A stretch of 64,000 nt of DNA from Aquiluna sp. KACHI24 (GTDB taxonomy: Bacteria > Actinomycetota > Actinomycetes > Actinomycetales > Microbacteriaceae), in NCBI RefSeq assembly GCF_025997915.1, contig NZ_AP026677.1:1178001-1242000 (forward strand). The letters are read 5' to 3'. A model generated the notes under the pieces. That model saw nothing but the letters and a program-made list of their open reading frames with translations, was not told the origin of the DNA and made no database searches. Below are positions 55,797 to 64,000 of the stretch, in pieces; the first letter of the stretch is position 1; the number at the start of each line of letters is the position of its first letter. The position numbers and the translations under genes were made by a program.

Positions 55797-57368
55797 ATGA
55801 GAAAACGGGGTAACACGCTCAGTTTCGATTCTCGAGACTTGATGCGTTCGCAGTGCGAACACTGCACCAGAGTTGCAACCGCACGCGAACTGGGGGTCTC
55901 AGGGGTTCGCGAGCTGGTAGAGCAGTTCTACAAGGCACCAGACAATCTGGCTATCCGATACGGCATGCGCTTTGAATCTCAGCTCGAACAGGAGCTGATT
56001 TTCAACCTTGGTGATCTGGTTCAAGCACCAAACACAAACTCACTCGATGCCACCTTAGATCTGGCTGCCAGTGGAGTCCCGGTGATCTATCAGGGCACTG
56101 TGTTTGGAGGTTCCGGTGAGCTTCCATTTTCAGGTCGACCAGACTTTTTGGTCCGCGGCGATTACGAATTGGTGTTTAGCGATTCTGGTCTATCCGCAGT
56201 ACAAATCGGACCGAGAGAAGATGGCTACACCGCTTGGGACGCCAAGCTCTCCACAACCGCCAAGCCTGAATATCAAAATCAGGTTGCCCTGTATGCAGAT
56301 GCGCTCAGAAGCCTCGGACTTGAATCTTCCAGGCCCCACGGTCTGATTCTTGGCTCTCGGGAGCTCGCAAGCTTTGACCCGCTGAGCCTGATTGGTCAGC
56401 TGATTCCTGCACGAGAGAAACTATTCGCCCAAATCAACGCCCTGATTGATGAGGATCCGCAGCGCCTTGAGGACATTGGATCGCTGGTTTGCGAGGCATC
56501 GAGCTACTGCGAACTTTGTGAGTACCCGCTACTTTGCGATCACATAAGGCGTCAGACCGGTCATCTGCAATTGATAGCCGGCATGACTCGGCCGCATCTC
56601 GAATCGCTGCATCGTGCAGGGGTGAAGACGGTTGCTCAACTCGCAGAATTCACCGGCGAAGCAGACAAGCTTTCCAAGGAGCAGCTTGAGAAGCTCTCGC
56701 TCCAGGCTCGACTGCAAAATCACTTCTACCAATCTGGGGAGCATGCTCACGAGATCATCTCTCGCGATAGCTTGGACCAACTTCCCGCGCTAAACCCTGG
56801 TGATATCTTCTTCGACCTAGAGGGATTCAGCTTCTTTGATCAGCCTGGAGGGCTCGAGTATCTATTTGGGTTCACCTCGGTCGAATCTGGTGAAGCGTTT
56901 CATTACCGATGGTCGGATGACCGAGTGGAAGAAAAGGAAGCCTTTGAGTGGTTCATGCGCGATGCCCTAGATCGGCAGCGCAACTACCCAGGTTGCAAGA
57001 TATACCACTATGCAAATTACGAGCAGGCTGCACTCAAGCGACTGGCCGAGCGATTCGGTGTTTACCAGCAAGAGGTAAATCAACTCCTCGCCGATGGGGT
57101 CTTCATCGATCTGTACAAAGTCGTCAAGAGTTCACTGGTGATATCCCAAGAGAGTTACAGCATCAAAAAACTTGAGGCATTTTATGGATTCGACCGCGGC
57201 TCCGATGTCAAAGAGGCCATGGGATCGATGGAGTACTACAACCAATACCTCGAACTACTAGCCGATGACTACCCTGCCGCAGAAAAGCTAAAGCGCCAGG
57301 TGATCGCATACAACCAAGAAGATTGTGCGAGCACGCTGGCGCTCTACAGCTGGCTAAAAAGCCTTTAG
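55797..57368 (+). CDS. TM0106-type RecB-like nuclease with C-terminal RNase H-like domain
   Basis: 523 residues from ATG 55797; ATG 55842 is an alternative. The N-terminal half is a RecB/PD-(D/E)XK-like nuclease: [29 protein letters not shown] and the catalytic-type YTAWDAKLS. Four cysteines that could hold an iron-sulfur cluster are split between CEHC and [13 protein letters not shown]. The C-terminal half has exonuclease-like acidic motifs: [27 protein letters not shown] and [16 protein letters not shown], as in YprB/RNase_H_2 proteins. Longer actinobacterial relatives add a superfamily I helicase; this one ends after the RNase H-like domain. The role is nucleic acid repair or processing, not established. 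Its stop overlaps the rplA stop by 4 nt. Confidence 0.85.
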   Translation: MRKRGNTLSFDSRDLMRSQCEHCTRVATARELGVSGVRELVEQFYKAPDNLAIRYGMRFESQLEQELIFNLGDLVQAPNTNSLDATLDLAASGVPVIYQGTVFGGSGELPFSGRPDFLVRGDYELVFSDSGLSAVQIGPREDGYTAWDAKLSTTAKPEYQNQVALYADALRSLGLESSRPHGLILGSRELASFDPLSLIGQLIPAREKLFAQINALIDEDPQRLEDIGSLVCEASSYCELCEYPLLCDHIRRQTGHLQLIAGMTRPHLESLHRAGVKTVAQLAEFTGEADKLSKEQLEKLSLQARLQNHFYQSGEHAHEIISRDSLDQLPALNPGDIFFDLEGFSFFDQPGGLEYLFGFTSVESGEAFHYRWSDDRVEEKEAFEWFMRDALDRQRNYPGCKIYHYANYEQAALKRLAERFGVYQQEVNQLLADGVFIDLYKVVKSSLVISQESYSIKKLEAFYGFDRGSDVKEAMGSMEYYNQYLELLADDYPAAEKLKRQVIAYNQEDCASTLALYSWLKSL

Positions 57369-58057
57369 CTGAAGCTTGCTACATCAAGTGCAATGCCAGG
57401 ACCGAAAGTGGTCGCAACGGCACCCTTGAGTAGGTACTTACCCTTTGAGGTAGAAGGCTTTAGACGAACGATCTCGTCCATAGCTGCGTTCAGGTTCTCA
57501 GCTAGCTGAGCCTGGGTAAAGCTTGCCTTACCGATTACAAAGTGCAGGTTCGACTGCTTGTCGATGCGGAAGTCGATGCGACCACCCTTGATGTCGGTCA
57601 CTGCCTTGGCGGTGTCCATGGTTACGGTTCCAGTCTTTGGGTTTGGCATTAGGTTACGAGGACCTAGAACCTTACCTAGACGACCGACCTTACCCATCAG
57701 GTCAGGGGTTGCAACTGCAGCGTCGAAGTCGGTCCAACCGGCCTCAACCTTTGCAATTAGGTCGTCAGATCCAACCTCATCCGCTCCGGCCTCACGCGCT
57801 GCGTCTGCTGCGGCACCGTTAGCAAACACGATTACGCGGGCGACCTTTCCAGTTCCGTGTGGCAGCGAGACAGTGCCACGGATCATCTGGTCGGCCTTGC
57901 GAGGGTCCACTCCAAGCTTGAGTGCAACCTCGACGGTTGAGTTGGTCTTCTTACCAGCGGTCTCGATTGCTAGAGCTGCTGCCTCTTCGGCGTTGTACAG
58001 CTTGCCAGCTTCGATCTTTGCTGCGGCCTCTAGATAGGCCTTTGAGCGCTTTGCCAT
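57365..58057 (-). CDS. rplA: 50S ribosomal protein L1
   Basis: 230 residues beginning [22 protein letters not shown], with the L1 signature ([23 protein letters not shown]) and the C-terminal [22 protein letters not shown]. The start at ATG 58057 has AAGGA 8 nt upstream; the open frame extends 20 codons further without L1 similarity. L1 forms the E-site stalk on 23S rRNA and represses its own operon in model bacteria. Last gene of the secE-nusG-rplK-rplA unit. The stop codon overlaps that of the convergent nuclease gene, so no intergenic terminator exists between them. Confidence 0.98.
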   Translation of the reverse strand: MAKRSKAYLEAAAKIEAGKLYNAEEAAALAIETAGKKTNSTVEVALKLGVDPRKADQMIRGTVSLPHGTGKVARVIVFANGAAADAAREAGADEVGSDDLIAKVEAGWTDFDAAVATPDLMGKVGRLGKVLGPRNLMPNPKTGTVTMDTAKAVTDIKGGRIDFRIDKQSNLHFVIGKASFTQAQLAENLNAAMDEIVRLKPSTSKGKYLLKGAVATTFGPGIALDVASFS

Positions 58058-58141
58058 TCTGCTATTCCTTACTTGGTCACAGTCCGTGGTTTGCCCGGGG
58101 TAGCTCCCCGATCCCACGACTTATTGGTTTTTGAGTTTTGT

Positions 58142-58573
58142 TTACTGCTCTACGGTGATGCCCATTGAGCGAGCGGTTCCAGCAATGATCTTTGCTGCGG
58201 CGTCGACGTCATTCGCGTTTAGGTCTGACATCTTGGTCTCAGCAATCTTGTAAAGCTGGTCCTTCGATAGCTTCGCAACCTTCACGGTGTGAGGGGTCGC
58301 GCTGCCCTTTGGAACTCCCGCAGCCTTCTTGATTAGCTCAGCAGCTGGTGGGGTCTTCAGGACGAAGGTGAATGAACGGTCTTCATAAACGGTGATCTCA
58401 ACCGGTACTACGTTGCCGCGCTGGTCAGCGGTGGCGTTGTTGTACTGGGTGCAGAACTCCATGATGTTTACACCGTGCTGACCTAGAGCAGGACCGATAG
58501 GAGGTGCTGGGTTAGCAGCGCCAGCCTGGATCTGAAGCTTGATCAGTCCGGTGACTTTCTTCTTGGGTGCCAT
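58142..58573 (-). CDS. rplK: 50S ribosomal protein L11
   Basis: 143 residues, full length: [45 protein letters not shown] is the L11 N-terminal domain, and the C-terminal rRNA-binding domain carries [41 protein letters not shown]. It builds the GTPase-associated centre with 23S rRNA. It lies between nusG (18 nt) and rplA (84 nt) in the conserved order. Confidence 0.98.
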   Translation of the reverse strand: MAPKKKVTGLIKLQIQAGAANPAPPIGPALGQHGVNIMEFCTQYNNATADQRGNVVPVEITVYEDRSFTFVLKTPPAAELIKKAAGVPKGSATPHTVKVAKLSKDQLYKIAETKMSDLNANDVDAAAKIIAGTARSMGITVEQ

Positions 58574-58591
58574 TTGTCTTTTTCTTTCCTA

Positions 58592-59407
58592 TTAGTTCAG
58601 TGGGCCGACCTGGTCAAAGGACAGCTCTACTGGTGTCTCGCGCTCGAAGAGCGATACCAAAACCGTGACCTTGCCAGACTCTGGCTTGATCTCGGAAATG
58701 GTTCCAGGTAGTCCGGCGAAGGAGCCATCCTTGATCAGGATGGATTCGCCGACCTGGAAGTCGATCTTTACCGGGATGCTCTTGCCCTTGGCCTTGCCCG
58801 AGGAAACCTGGGCCTTGGCGCTCTTGACTTCCTCTGTCTCCTCTGGGGTAAACAGTGGCTTGAGCATCTCGAATGCCTCGTTTGGACGAAGCGGGGTTGG
58901 GTGCTGGCTGTTGCCAACGAAGCCAGTGACGGCTGGGGTGTGACGAACAAGTGACCAGCTGTCCTCGTTCATCTCCATGCGAACTAGTACGTAACCAGGG
59001 ATGCGAACCTTGGAAACTAGCTTGCGAGAACCATTGCGGATCTCGATGGTCTCTTCCATCGGAACCTCAACCTGGTGAACATCGTCGCCACCAGCAAGCT
59101 GGGTCTTACGAGTCTCAATGTTTTGCTTTACGCGACGCTCATATCCAGCGTAAGAGTGAACCACGTACCACTTGCCTGGCTGCTCGCGCAGCTCCTGGCG
59201 GAACTTGCGGTATGGGTCCTCGGAGTCCTCAACGACGACCGGGGCTACCTCAGCGGGAGCCTCTTCGATCTGGAAGCCCTCTAGCTCCTCAACTGCTTCT
59301 TCGGCAGCTGCTTCGAGGTCAAGCTCATCTAGATCAACGTTCTCGTTTACCGAGTCTTCGGCTAGCTCTACTGGCTCACCAGCATCACTGAAATTTAGGT
59401 CAGACAC
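58592..59407 (-). CDS. nusG: Transcription termination/antitermination protein NusG
   Basis: 271 residues, longer than the ~180 of E. coli because of an acidic N-terminal extension of about 75 residues (ENVDLDELDLEAAAEEAVEELEG), a feature of actinobacterial NusG. The NGN domain starts at GKWYVVHSYAGYERRVKQNIE and includes IPGYVLVRMEMNEDSWSLVRHTPAVTGFVG. The KOW domain includes VGESILIKDGSFAGLPGTISEI. It couples RNA polymerase to Rho and to the ribosome. The start is GTG 59407 with AGAGGA 4 nt upstream. It follows secE after 10 nt, with rplK next. Confidence 0.97.
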   Translation of the reverse strand: MSDLNFSDAGEPVELAEDSVNENVDLDELDLEAAAEEAVEELEGFQIEEAPAEVAPVVVEDSEDPYRKFRQELREQPGKWYVVHSYAGYERRVKQNIETRKTQLAGGDDVHQVEVPMEETIEIRNGSRKLVSKVRIPGYVLVRMEMNEDSWSLVRHTPAVTGFVGNSQHPTPLRPNEAFEMLKPLFTPEETEEVKSAKAQVSSGKAKGKSIPVKIDFQVGESILIKDGSFAGLPGTISEIKPESGKVTVLVSLFERETPVELSFDQVGPLN

Positions 59408-59417
59408 TTAATCCTCT

Positions 59418-59681
59418 TTATTCTGCAAACACGAAAGTTACGACGTTTAGGAAGGCCCAGTCCAAGACTGAGATCAGCACCATCACAACAGCTACGAAGC
59501 CGAGCACTACACCGGTGTAGTTGATGAGTTCCTTGCGGGTTGGCTTGGTGACCTTGGATAGCTCCTGGAGCACCTGGCGCACAAATAGCGAGGCACGCTG
59601 GAATGGGTTCTTTGCCTTAGCCGCATCCGCTTTCGCGATTTCGACTAGGTCTTCCGAAGCCTTCTCGTTCTCTTCTGCCAT
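59418..59681 (-). CDS. secE: Preprotein translocase subunit SecE
   Basis: 87 residues. An N-terminal charged cytoplasmic segment is followed by the amphipathic SecE helix (FVRQVLQELSKVTKPTRKELINYT) and a single C-terminal transmembrane helix (GVVLGFVAVVMVLISVLDWAF). This one-TM form is normal outside Enterobacteria. It clamps SecY in the SecYEG channel that would export the giant proteins. It is preceded by tRNA-Trp (20 nt) and followed by nusG, the canonical order. Confidence 0.96.
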   Translation of the reverse strand: MAEENEKASEDLVEIAKADAAKAKNPFQRASLFVRQVLQELSKVTKPTRKELINYTGVVLGFVAVVMVLISVLDWAFLNVVTFVFAE

Positions 59682-59701
59682 TTACTGACCTTCTTTCTGC
59701 G

Positions 59702-59774
59702 CAGGGCGGACAGGACTCGAACCTGCAACTTGCGGTTTTGGAGACCGCTGCTCTACCAATTGAACTACCGCCCT
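59702..59774 (-). tRNA. tRNA-Trp (anticodon CCA)
   Basis: A 73-nt cloverleaf on the minus strand: acceptor AGGGCGG / CCGCCCT, anticodon stem GCGGT / ACCGC with loop containing CCA, T-loop GTTCGAGTC, discriminator G. The 3' CCA is not encoded (CGCA follows). It lies directly before secE, as in other actinobacteria. Confidence 0.96.
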
Positions 59775-59912
59775 AAAGTTGCCATCGCCATCAACCGTGA
59801 ACAGGCACGAGGCTTGGTTTCAAGTGCCACCTGAAGAAGACACACTTCTAGATTGGAAATCTATTTAGTGAATTTTCGCCAGATTAGTTTTCGGCAGATG
59901 TCAACTTGAGAA

Positions 59913-59941
59913 AGTTTAGGCCCTTAAACGCAATCCCGCAA
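59913..59941 (-). promoter_or_regulatory. Predicted promoter of the tRNA-Trp-secE-nusG-rplK-rplA unit
   Basis: On the minus strand TTGCGG (59941-59936) and TAAACT (59918-59913) are separated by 17 bp. The -35 reads TTGCGGGATT, identical over ten bases to the rplJ promoter. About 135 bp separate the -10 from the tRNA; I saw nothing else gene-like in 59775-59912. Confidence 0.5.
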
Positions 59942-59967
59942 CGAGTATTTCGCTAGCTCTGGCGCGA

Positions 59968-59983
59968 GATACCAAGGTATCCT
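59968..59983 (+). promoter_or_regulatory. aspC leaderless -10 element overlapping a palindrome
   Basis: TATCCT (59978-59983) ends exactly 6 nt before the aspC ATG, which has no Shine-Dalgarno, so a leaderless mRNA is likely. It overlaps the inverted repeat GATACC-AA-GGTATC (59968-59981), which could be an operator. Confidence 0.5.
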
Positions 59984-59989
59984 TGCCCC

Positions 59990-61189
59990 ATGTCGAAATC
60001 CCGCATCTCCGCCAGAATTCAAGCCATCGCCGAAAGTGCAACCCTGAAGGTTGACGCTAAGGCTAAAGCCCTCAAGGCTGAGGGCAAAGACATTATTTCC
60101 TACGCCGCTGGAGAGCCCGACTTTCCAACCCCAGCCCACATCGTTGAGGCTGCTGTTGCAGCGGTTAGAGATCCCAAAAATCACCGCTACACCCCGGCAG
60201 CTGGTTTGCCAGAGCTGAAGGATGCAATTGTTGAAAAGACCAAGCGCGACTCTGGTACCGAAGTAACTGCAGCTCAGGTAACTGTTACCAACGGGGGCAA
60301 GCAGGCGGTTTATCAGGCATTCGCCGTTGTGGTTGACCAAGGTGATGAGGTTCTGGTCCCGACTCCTTACTGGACCACCTACCCTGAGGCAATAAAGCTT
60401 GCCGGTGGCAAGCAGGTTGACGTATTCGCGGGCAGCGACCAGGACTACAAGGTCACCGTTGACCAGCTAGAAGCGCACTACACCGATAAGACCAAGGCCC
60501 TTCTAATGTGCTCACCCTCGAACCCAACCGGTTCGGTTTACTCAAAAGAAGAACTTCAGGCCATTGGTGAGTGGGTTGCTTCGAAGGAGAACCTGTGGGT
60601 TATCTCCGACGAGATCTATCAAAACCTCACCTATGACGGGGTTTATGCACACTCCATCACTGAGCTGGTTCCTGAACTTGCCGATCGCACCATCATGGTC
60701 AACGGAGTTGCAAAGACCTACGCCATGACCGGGTGGAGACTTGGCTGGATGGTGTCACCGCTAGATGCAGCGAAGGCAGCGAACAACCTGCAGTCACACC
60801 TGACCTCGAACGTTTCCAACATCTCGCAGCGCGCCGCTCTGGCTGCCTTGACTGGCGACCAGCAGCCGGTGAGAGACATGCTTGCAGCCTTTGATCGTCG
60901 TCGAAAAGTTGCTGTCGCTGAGCTAAACAAGGTCCCAGGATTTGTGACCCCAACCCCCAAGGGTGCGTTCTACGTGTACTCCGATGTCAGTGCTTTGATC
61001 GGCAAGGAGTTTGGTGGGGTCAAGATAAACAGCTCACTAGACCTATGCGACTATGCGCTCGATGCTGCAGGGGTTGCGATGGTTCCCGGTGAGGCTTTTG
61101 GCCCCTCCGGCTACATCCGCATGAGCTATGCCCTTGGAGATGACCAGCTACTAGAGGGTATTCAGCGTCTACAGAAGCTGTTTGGCTAA
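59990..61189 (+). CDS. aspC: Pyridoxal-phosphate aspartate aminotransferase (class I, AspC/AAT-Ib type)
   Basis: 399 residues, fold type I aminotransferase: [68 protein letters not shown], the PLP-binding Lys in [16 protein letters not shown], and the C-terminal substrate Arg in [12 protein letters not shown]. It interconverts aspartate plus 2-oxoglutarate with oxaloacetate plus glutamate; some members also act on prephenate or aromatic amino acids. It is monocistronic, divergent from tRNA-Trp-secE, with a leaderless-type start. Its stop overlaps that of convergent murB by 4 nt. Confidence 0.93.
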   Translation: MSKSRISARIQAIAESATLKVDAKAKALKAEGKDIISYAAGEPDFPTPAHIVEAAVAAVRDPKNHRYTPAAGLPELKDAIVEKTKRDSGTEVTAAQVTVTNGGKQAVYQAFAVVVDQGDEVLVPTPYWTTYPEAIKLAGGKQVDVFAGSDQDYKVTVDQLEAHYTDKTKALLMCSPSNPTGSVYSKEELQAIGEWVASKENLWVISDEIYQNLTYDGVYAHSITELVPELADRTIMVNGVAKTYAMTGWRLGWMVSPLDAAKAANNLQSHLTSNVSNISQRAALAALTGDQQPVRDMLAAFDRRRKVAVAELNKVPGFVTPTPKGAFYVYSDVSALIGKEFGGVKINSSLDLCDYALDAAGVAMVPGEAFGPSGYIRMSYALGDDQLLEGIQRLQKLFG

Positions 61190-62226
61190 AAGCCAATCAG
61201 GTTTGGCTCAGGGATCAGGTTGATTCCCCACCTAGCTGCAACTCGTTCTTGGACATAGCGAGCCAGCTGCAAAATCTCCTCCGCGCTGGCTCCCCCAGTG
61301 TTGGTGATTGCGAGTGCATGCTTCTGCGAGATTGCGGCCTTTGAACCTGGAAGGTGGTAACCCTTCGGGATGCCGGCGTGCTCAATGAGCCAGCCCGAGG
61401 AAATCTTGACCTGTGATTCGTCTTCCATGCGCCAGCGCTGCATGTCCTCTGGAAACTCCAAGGACTTGCCATAGCTGATGATTGGGTTTGTAAAGAAACT
61501 GCCGCAGCTAACGCTGTTTGGATCCTCAGGCCTTACCACCATGCCCTTGGAGCTCCTTAGCTCGATGACTACATCTCGCACCTGACGAAGCGGTAGCTGC
61601 GATCCGTAAGGAGCACCGACGTGGTTCGTGATCTGGCCCGATGCCATTGGAACCGAGAGCCCGCCGAGTTTTTTGAGTTCAAACTCGACCCAGCCAATCA
61701 CTCCCCTTAGGCCATGCTTCAAAGCTGAGTCTCGGTATGAGAAGTTGAAAAAACTGGCTGGTTTGATCTCAACCTCGTGAGTCTCTGAATCTAGAAACTC
61801 AATCTGAGTGATTACTTGGGCAACCTCTTGGCCATAACCACCAACGTTTTGGACCGGGGTTGCTCCGACCGTTCCGGGGATTCCACTCATTGCCTCGATG
61901 CCTGCATAGCCGTGCTCAACTGCCCAGGCAACAAACTCGTCCCAACTCTCGCCAGCCTGAACTCGCACCAGAACTTTTTCATCGTCCTCGTGAACAATCT
62001 CAAGACCTCGGTTTGCAACCAAGATCACGTTTAGCTCAGAAACATCGTCTGCAAACACCGTGTTTGACCCACCCGCCAAGATGTGGTGAGGTTCGTCACT
62101 TAGCCAAGCTGACTTAGCAGCTCCGTAAAGCTCCTGTGTGCTTTCGCAGCGCTGCAAAGACTTTGGTGTCCCACCCACCTGCATGGTGGTGAGGGTTGAC
62201 AGCGCAACAGGTTCAACAAAACTCAA
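61186..62226 (-). CDS. murB: UDP-N-acetylenolpyruvoylglucosamine reductase
   Basis: 346 residues. FAD-binding segments: [11 protein letters not shown] and [24 protein letters not shown]. The catalytic region has [24 protein letters not shown] (catalytic Ser) and [16 protein letters not shown], with a C-terminal Glu in IPEPNLIGF. It makes UDP-MurNAc for peptidoglycan in the cytoplasm. The start is TTG 62226, overlapping the upstream hadB stop in TTGA; the internal ATG 39 bp in would cut the conserved N-terminal LTTMQVGG strand. Last gene of the hadA-hadB-murB operon. Confidence 0.95.
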   Translation of the reverse strand: MSFVEPVALSTLTTMQVGGTPKSLQRCESTQELYGAAKSAWLSDEPHHILAGGSNTVFADDVSELNVILVANRGLEIVHEDDEKVLVRVQAGESWDEFVAWAVEHGYAGIEAMSGIPGTVGATPVQNVGGYGQEVAQVITQIEFLDSETHEVEIKPASFFNFSYRDSALKHGLRGVIGWVEFELKKLGGLSVPMASGQITNHVGAPYGSQLPLRQVRDVVIELRSSKGMVVRPEDPNSVSCGSFFTNPIISYGKSLEFPEDMQRWRMEDESQVKISSGWLIEHAGIPKGYHLPGSKAAISQKHALAITNTGGASAEEILQLARYVQERVAARWGINLIPEPNLIGF

Positions 62227-62639
62227 AGCTGCACCCAGACCTGTGCCTTGCCCAGCACGTTGTTCTCCTCAAACGAGGTGGTTAGATCGAGTCTTGCCTT
62301 GCGATTCTCCGCATCTAGCTGAGCAACTGTTGCTGAGACCTTGACCAGAGCGTAGCCATAAGGAGGAACCACCACTGGCTTAGTGAAGCGAACTCCATAG
62401 TCAAGTACCTTGCCGGCATCTCCTAGCCATGAGACCACAGGCTGAACTGAGACTCCCATGGTGAGCATGCCGTGAGCTAGCACTCCCGGTAGTCCGACCG
62501 CTTGGGCAATATCGTCGCGGTAGTGGATGGTGTTGAAATCACCCGAGGCTCCGGCATAGCGCACCAGGGAGTCCCGCGAGAATTTATATTCCGACGCAGC
62601 AACCTGCTGACCGACTTCTAGCTCTTCGAACCTTGGCAT
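62223..62639 (-). CDS. MaoC-like hydratase/dehydratase, HadB-type
   Basis: 138 residues, a single hot-dog domain. The hydratase motif contains the catalytic Asp and His: YAGASGDFNTIHYRDDIAQAVGLPGVLAHGMLTMG. The C-terminus gives VRFTKPVVVPPYGYALVKV. By family it dehydrates 3-hydroxyacyl thioesters as a heterodimer with the HadA-like partner encoded just upstream. It overlaps hadA by 1 nt (TAATG) and murB by 4 nt, so expression is translationally coupled. Lipid substrate length cannot be inferred. Confidence 0.88.
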   Translation of the reverse strand: MPRFEELEVGQQVAASEYKFSRDSLVRYAGASGDFNTIHYRDDIAQAVGLPGVLAHGMLTMGVSVQPVVSWLGDAGKVLDYGVRFTKPVVVPPYGYALVKVSATVAQLDAENRKARLDLTTSFEENNVLGKAQVWVQL

Positions 62640-63076
62640 TACTCACCCCTCACTACGAGAGTGGATATTGCAGTGCAAACGAGCGAATCGTTCGCGTCAA
62701 AAATCTTGGTTTCAAAGGTGACCATGTGGTTACCACCAAGGCTCTTTACGCTTGCAACCTCTAGTTCACTGGTCAACTCATCGCCGGCAACGATCGGTCT
62801 TTCGTAAACAAATCTTTGGTCTCCATGAACCACTCTTGAGAAGTCGATTTTGGCCTCGGGGTCCGCGAGCACCACTTGCAGAGACTGCTCCTGAATTACC
62901 ACCGGAAAAGTCGGTGGCACAACAAGATCCGAGTAACCATTTGATCTTGCGTAATCGAGATCGAGTGACTCGTGTCCTGCCATGACGGCCTTGGCGAATT
63001 CTCTAACCTTTTCGCGTCCAACTAAATACCTCGGAGTGCGCGGATAGCGCTTGCCCTGAATCTCTGGATTGACCAT
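62639..63076 (-). CDS. FAS1-like/HadA-type dehydratase subunit
   Basis: 145 residues with the N-terminal MaoC-like hot-dog of HadA/HadC proteins: YLVGREKVREFAKAVMAGHESLDLDYAR, VPPTFPVVIQEQSL, VVHGDQRFVYERPIVAGDELTSELEV. It lacks the catalytic D-x-N-x-x-H motif present in the neighbour, as expected for the structural partner in HadAB heterodimers. First gene of the hadA-hadB-murB operon. The start has no Shine-Dalgarno but TAGCCT lies exactly 6 nt upstream. Confidence 0.87.
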   Translation of the reverse strand: MVNPEIQGKRYPRTPRYLVGREKVREFAKAVMAGHESLDLDYARSNGYSDLVVPPTFPVVIQEQSLQVVLADPEAKIDFSRVVHGDQRFVYERPIVAGDELTSELEVASVKSLGGNHMVTFETKIFDANDSLVCTAISTLVVRGE

Positions 63077-63082
63077 GAGTAA

Positions 63083-63088
63083 AGGCTA
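63083..63088 (-). promoter_or_regulatory. Leaderless-type -10 element of the hadA-hadB-murB operon
   Basis: Minus-strand TAGCCT is followed by 6 nt (TTACTC) and ATG 63076. It has the same layout as the aspC, PfkB and membrane-protein starts. No convincing -35. Confidence 0.5.
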
Positions 63089-63128
63089 GCCCAACCCCGG
63101 ACAGCGGTGATGGTCTTCATTCATAAAT

Positions 63129-63197
63129 GTGTGAACGGTATAGTAAAGAGTGTGTGAATGGTATAGTAGGTAGCGTGTGAATGGTATAGCAGGGAGG
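63129..63197 (+). repeat. Three 23-bp tandem repeats (iterons) upstream of the ATPase gene
   Basis: Core GTGTGAA[CT]GGTATAG[TC]A begins at 63129, 63152 and 63175, a constant 23-bp period with only two variable positions in the 17-bp core. The last unit merges into GGGAGG, the ribosome binding site of the ATPase gene. Each core holds a TATAG[TC] that resembles a -10 hexamer. Likely regulator binding sites. Confidence 0.8.
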
Positions 63198-63201
63198 ATC
63201 C

Positions 63202-64000
63202 TTGAAGCAGCGAATTATCTGTGATGCTCTTAAGAAACTTTTGGAACAAACCCCTGCCGTGATTCTTGATGGACCCCGTGGCGTTGGAAAAACAACGCTT
63301 GGGGTTGCTCAGGCAAGGACTACCCTGAACCTTGAGATTCCTGCACTGCGTAACTTGGCTCAACAGCAGCCAGATGAACTACTAGTAACCGAGGAGCCAA
63401 TCTTCATAGATGAGTGGCATCTTGCACCGGAGATTATTGCCGGTGTGAGGAGGTCGGTTGACCGGAACCGGACTCCTGGGCGATTTCTATTAGCAGGCTC
63501 AGGATCACGTCCACTACCCCATTCTGGAGTGGGCCGAGTGAATACCCTTCGAGTTCGACCACTGCTACTTCAGGAGCGAGATCGCGCCGATGTAAACATC
63601 TCGCTAGTTGACATTGCAGCAGGGGCGAGGCCTGAAATAAAGAGTTGTTCGCTAGCCCTCGTCGACTATGCGAGAGAAATTGTGGTTTCCGGATTTCCGG
63701 CCTTCACGGACCTAGATGAAAAAGTGGCTCAAAACGAGTTGGATTCCTACATCCAAATACTCATCGCGTCTGACACTGAGGCGTCAGGCATTGAGGTGCG
63801 TAGACCTCAGCTACTAAGACATTGGCTTAGGTCATATGCATCTGCGACAGCAACGCTCTCAAGTCTCGAAAGCATTCGGTTGACTCAGGGACCAGATGCG
63901 GGACCCAGCAAAGTGACCGCCCTGAACTATCTAGAGATGATGCAGATGCTTCGAATTATTGAACCTGTTGAGGCATTCAGTCTTTCTACCGGGCCGGCAC
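63202..64000 (+). CDS. AAA+ ATPase of the DUF4143 type, partial (3' end beyond window)
   Basis: At least 266 codons from TTG 63202; GGGAGG lies 4 nt upstream and an in-frame TAG at 63187 excludes any longer start. KQRIICDALKKLLEQTPAVILDGPRGVGKTTLG carries Walker A (GPRGVGKTT); PIFIDEWHLAPEII is the Walker B region with the D-E-W typical of this family; RFLLAGSGSRP fits sensor 1. The following part (VVSGFPAF, LRHWLRSYASATATLSSLESI, NYLEMMQMLRIIEPV) matches the start of the DUF4143 nuclease-like/winged region. Family members are scattered, horizontally mobile genes of unsettled function. This entry looks accessory: it follows compact housekeeping genes, has a repeat-rich promoter and a TTG start. 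Confidence 0.82.
   Translation, partial: MKQRIICDALKKLLEQTPAVILDGPRGVGKTTLGVAQARTTLNLEIPALRNLAQQQPDELLVTEEPIFIDEWHLAPEIIAGVRRSVDRNRTPGRFLLAGSGSRPLPHSGVGRVNTLRVRPLLLQERDRADVNISLVDIAAGARPEIKSCSLALVDYAREIVVSGFPAFTDLDEKVAQNELDSYIQILIASDTEASGIEVRRPQLLRHWLRSYASATATLSSLESIRLTQGPDAGPSKVTALNYLEMMQMLRIIEPVEAFSLSTGPA

Noticed and set aside
55698-55862. Longer response regulator starting at 55862
   Set aside because: The extra ~55 residues lack receiver homology and would overlap the divergent nuclease start; GTG 55697 or 55688 fits better.
59876-59904. TTGACA on the minus strand (59904-59899) as main -35 for tRNA-Trp-secE
   Set aside because: The nearest -10-like hexamer (TAATCT) is only 12 bp away and nothing suitable lies 16-19 bp downstream.
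63129-63197. CRISPR-like array
   Set aside because: Only three units, 17-bp cores with 6-bp gaps, and no cas genes; better explained as iterons in a promoter.

Overview
The window looks like a chromosome segment of a small-genome, planktonic-type actinobacterium, probably Microbacteriaceae (Luna / Rhodoluna / Aquiluna-like). This placement is inferred from gene order (hadA-hadB-murB, aspC, tRNA-Trp-secE-nusG-rplK-rplA, rplJ-rplL), from a NusG with a long acidic N-terminal extension, from moderate GC by eye, and from extreme compaction: overlapping genes, leaderless-type promoters and convergent genes whose stop codons overlap.

Positions 1-47158 (about 73% of the window) are two head-to-tail giant genes on the minus strand. 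The upstream one (25151-47158) encodes a complete 7335-residue protein. The downstream one (start 25005) runs off the left edge after 8335 codons. They are paralogues with the same layout: signal peptide, LamG-like domain(s), Gly-rich tracts, one Ig-like domain, a predicted beta-helical region built of five super-repeats of about 1.1-1.2 kb, an array of about 27-30 Big-1/invasin-like Ig modules carrying the D-x-x-G-N motif, five modules with paired cysteines, about three FN3 domains, an IPT/TIG domain and an acidic stalk. They differ at the end: the complete protein stops in a transmembrane anchor, the partial one continues into Asp-rich TSP3-like calcium-type repeats. Each gene carries a TTCGG-N4-CCGAA palindrome 85-88 bp upstream of its preferred start, which suggests common control. 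Function is inferred to be cell-surface adhesion or cell envelope.

Positions 47284-52334 (minus strand) hold the rplJ-rplL operon with an L10 leader and flanking terminators, a DEAD-box RNA helicase with a hairpin over its ribosome binding site, and an overlapping trio (8-TM membrane protein, HAD hydrolase, glutaredoxin-like protein). A PfkB sugar kinase at 52357 is divergent from the trio, with only 22 bp between start codons and mirrored promoters.

Positions 53282-59774 hold a NarL-type response regulator and its membrane histidine kinase (minus), a TM0106-type RecB-like nuclease (plus), and the transcription/translation operon tRNA-Trp-secE-nusG-rplK-rplA (minus).

Positions 59990-63076 hold an aspartate aminotransferase (plus) convergent with the tightly packed hadA-hadB-murB operon (minus). 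The right edge has a DUF4143-type AAA+ ATPase (plus, truncated) preceded by three 23-bp tandem repeats; it looks accessory compared with its housekeeping neighbours.

No rRNA, CRISPR array, insertion sequence or integrase was seen.
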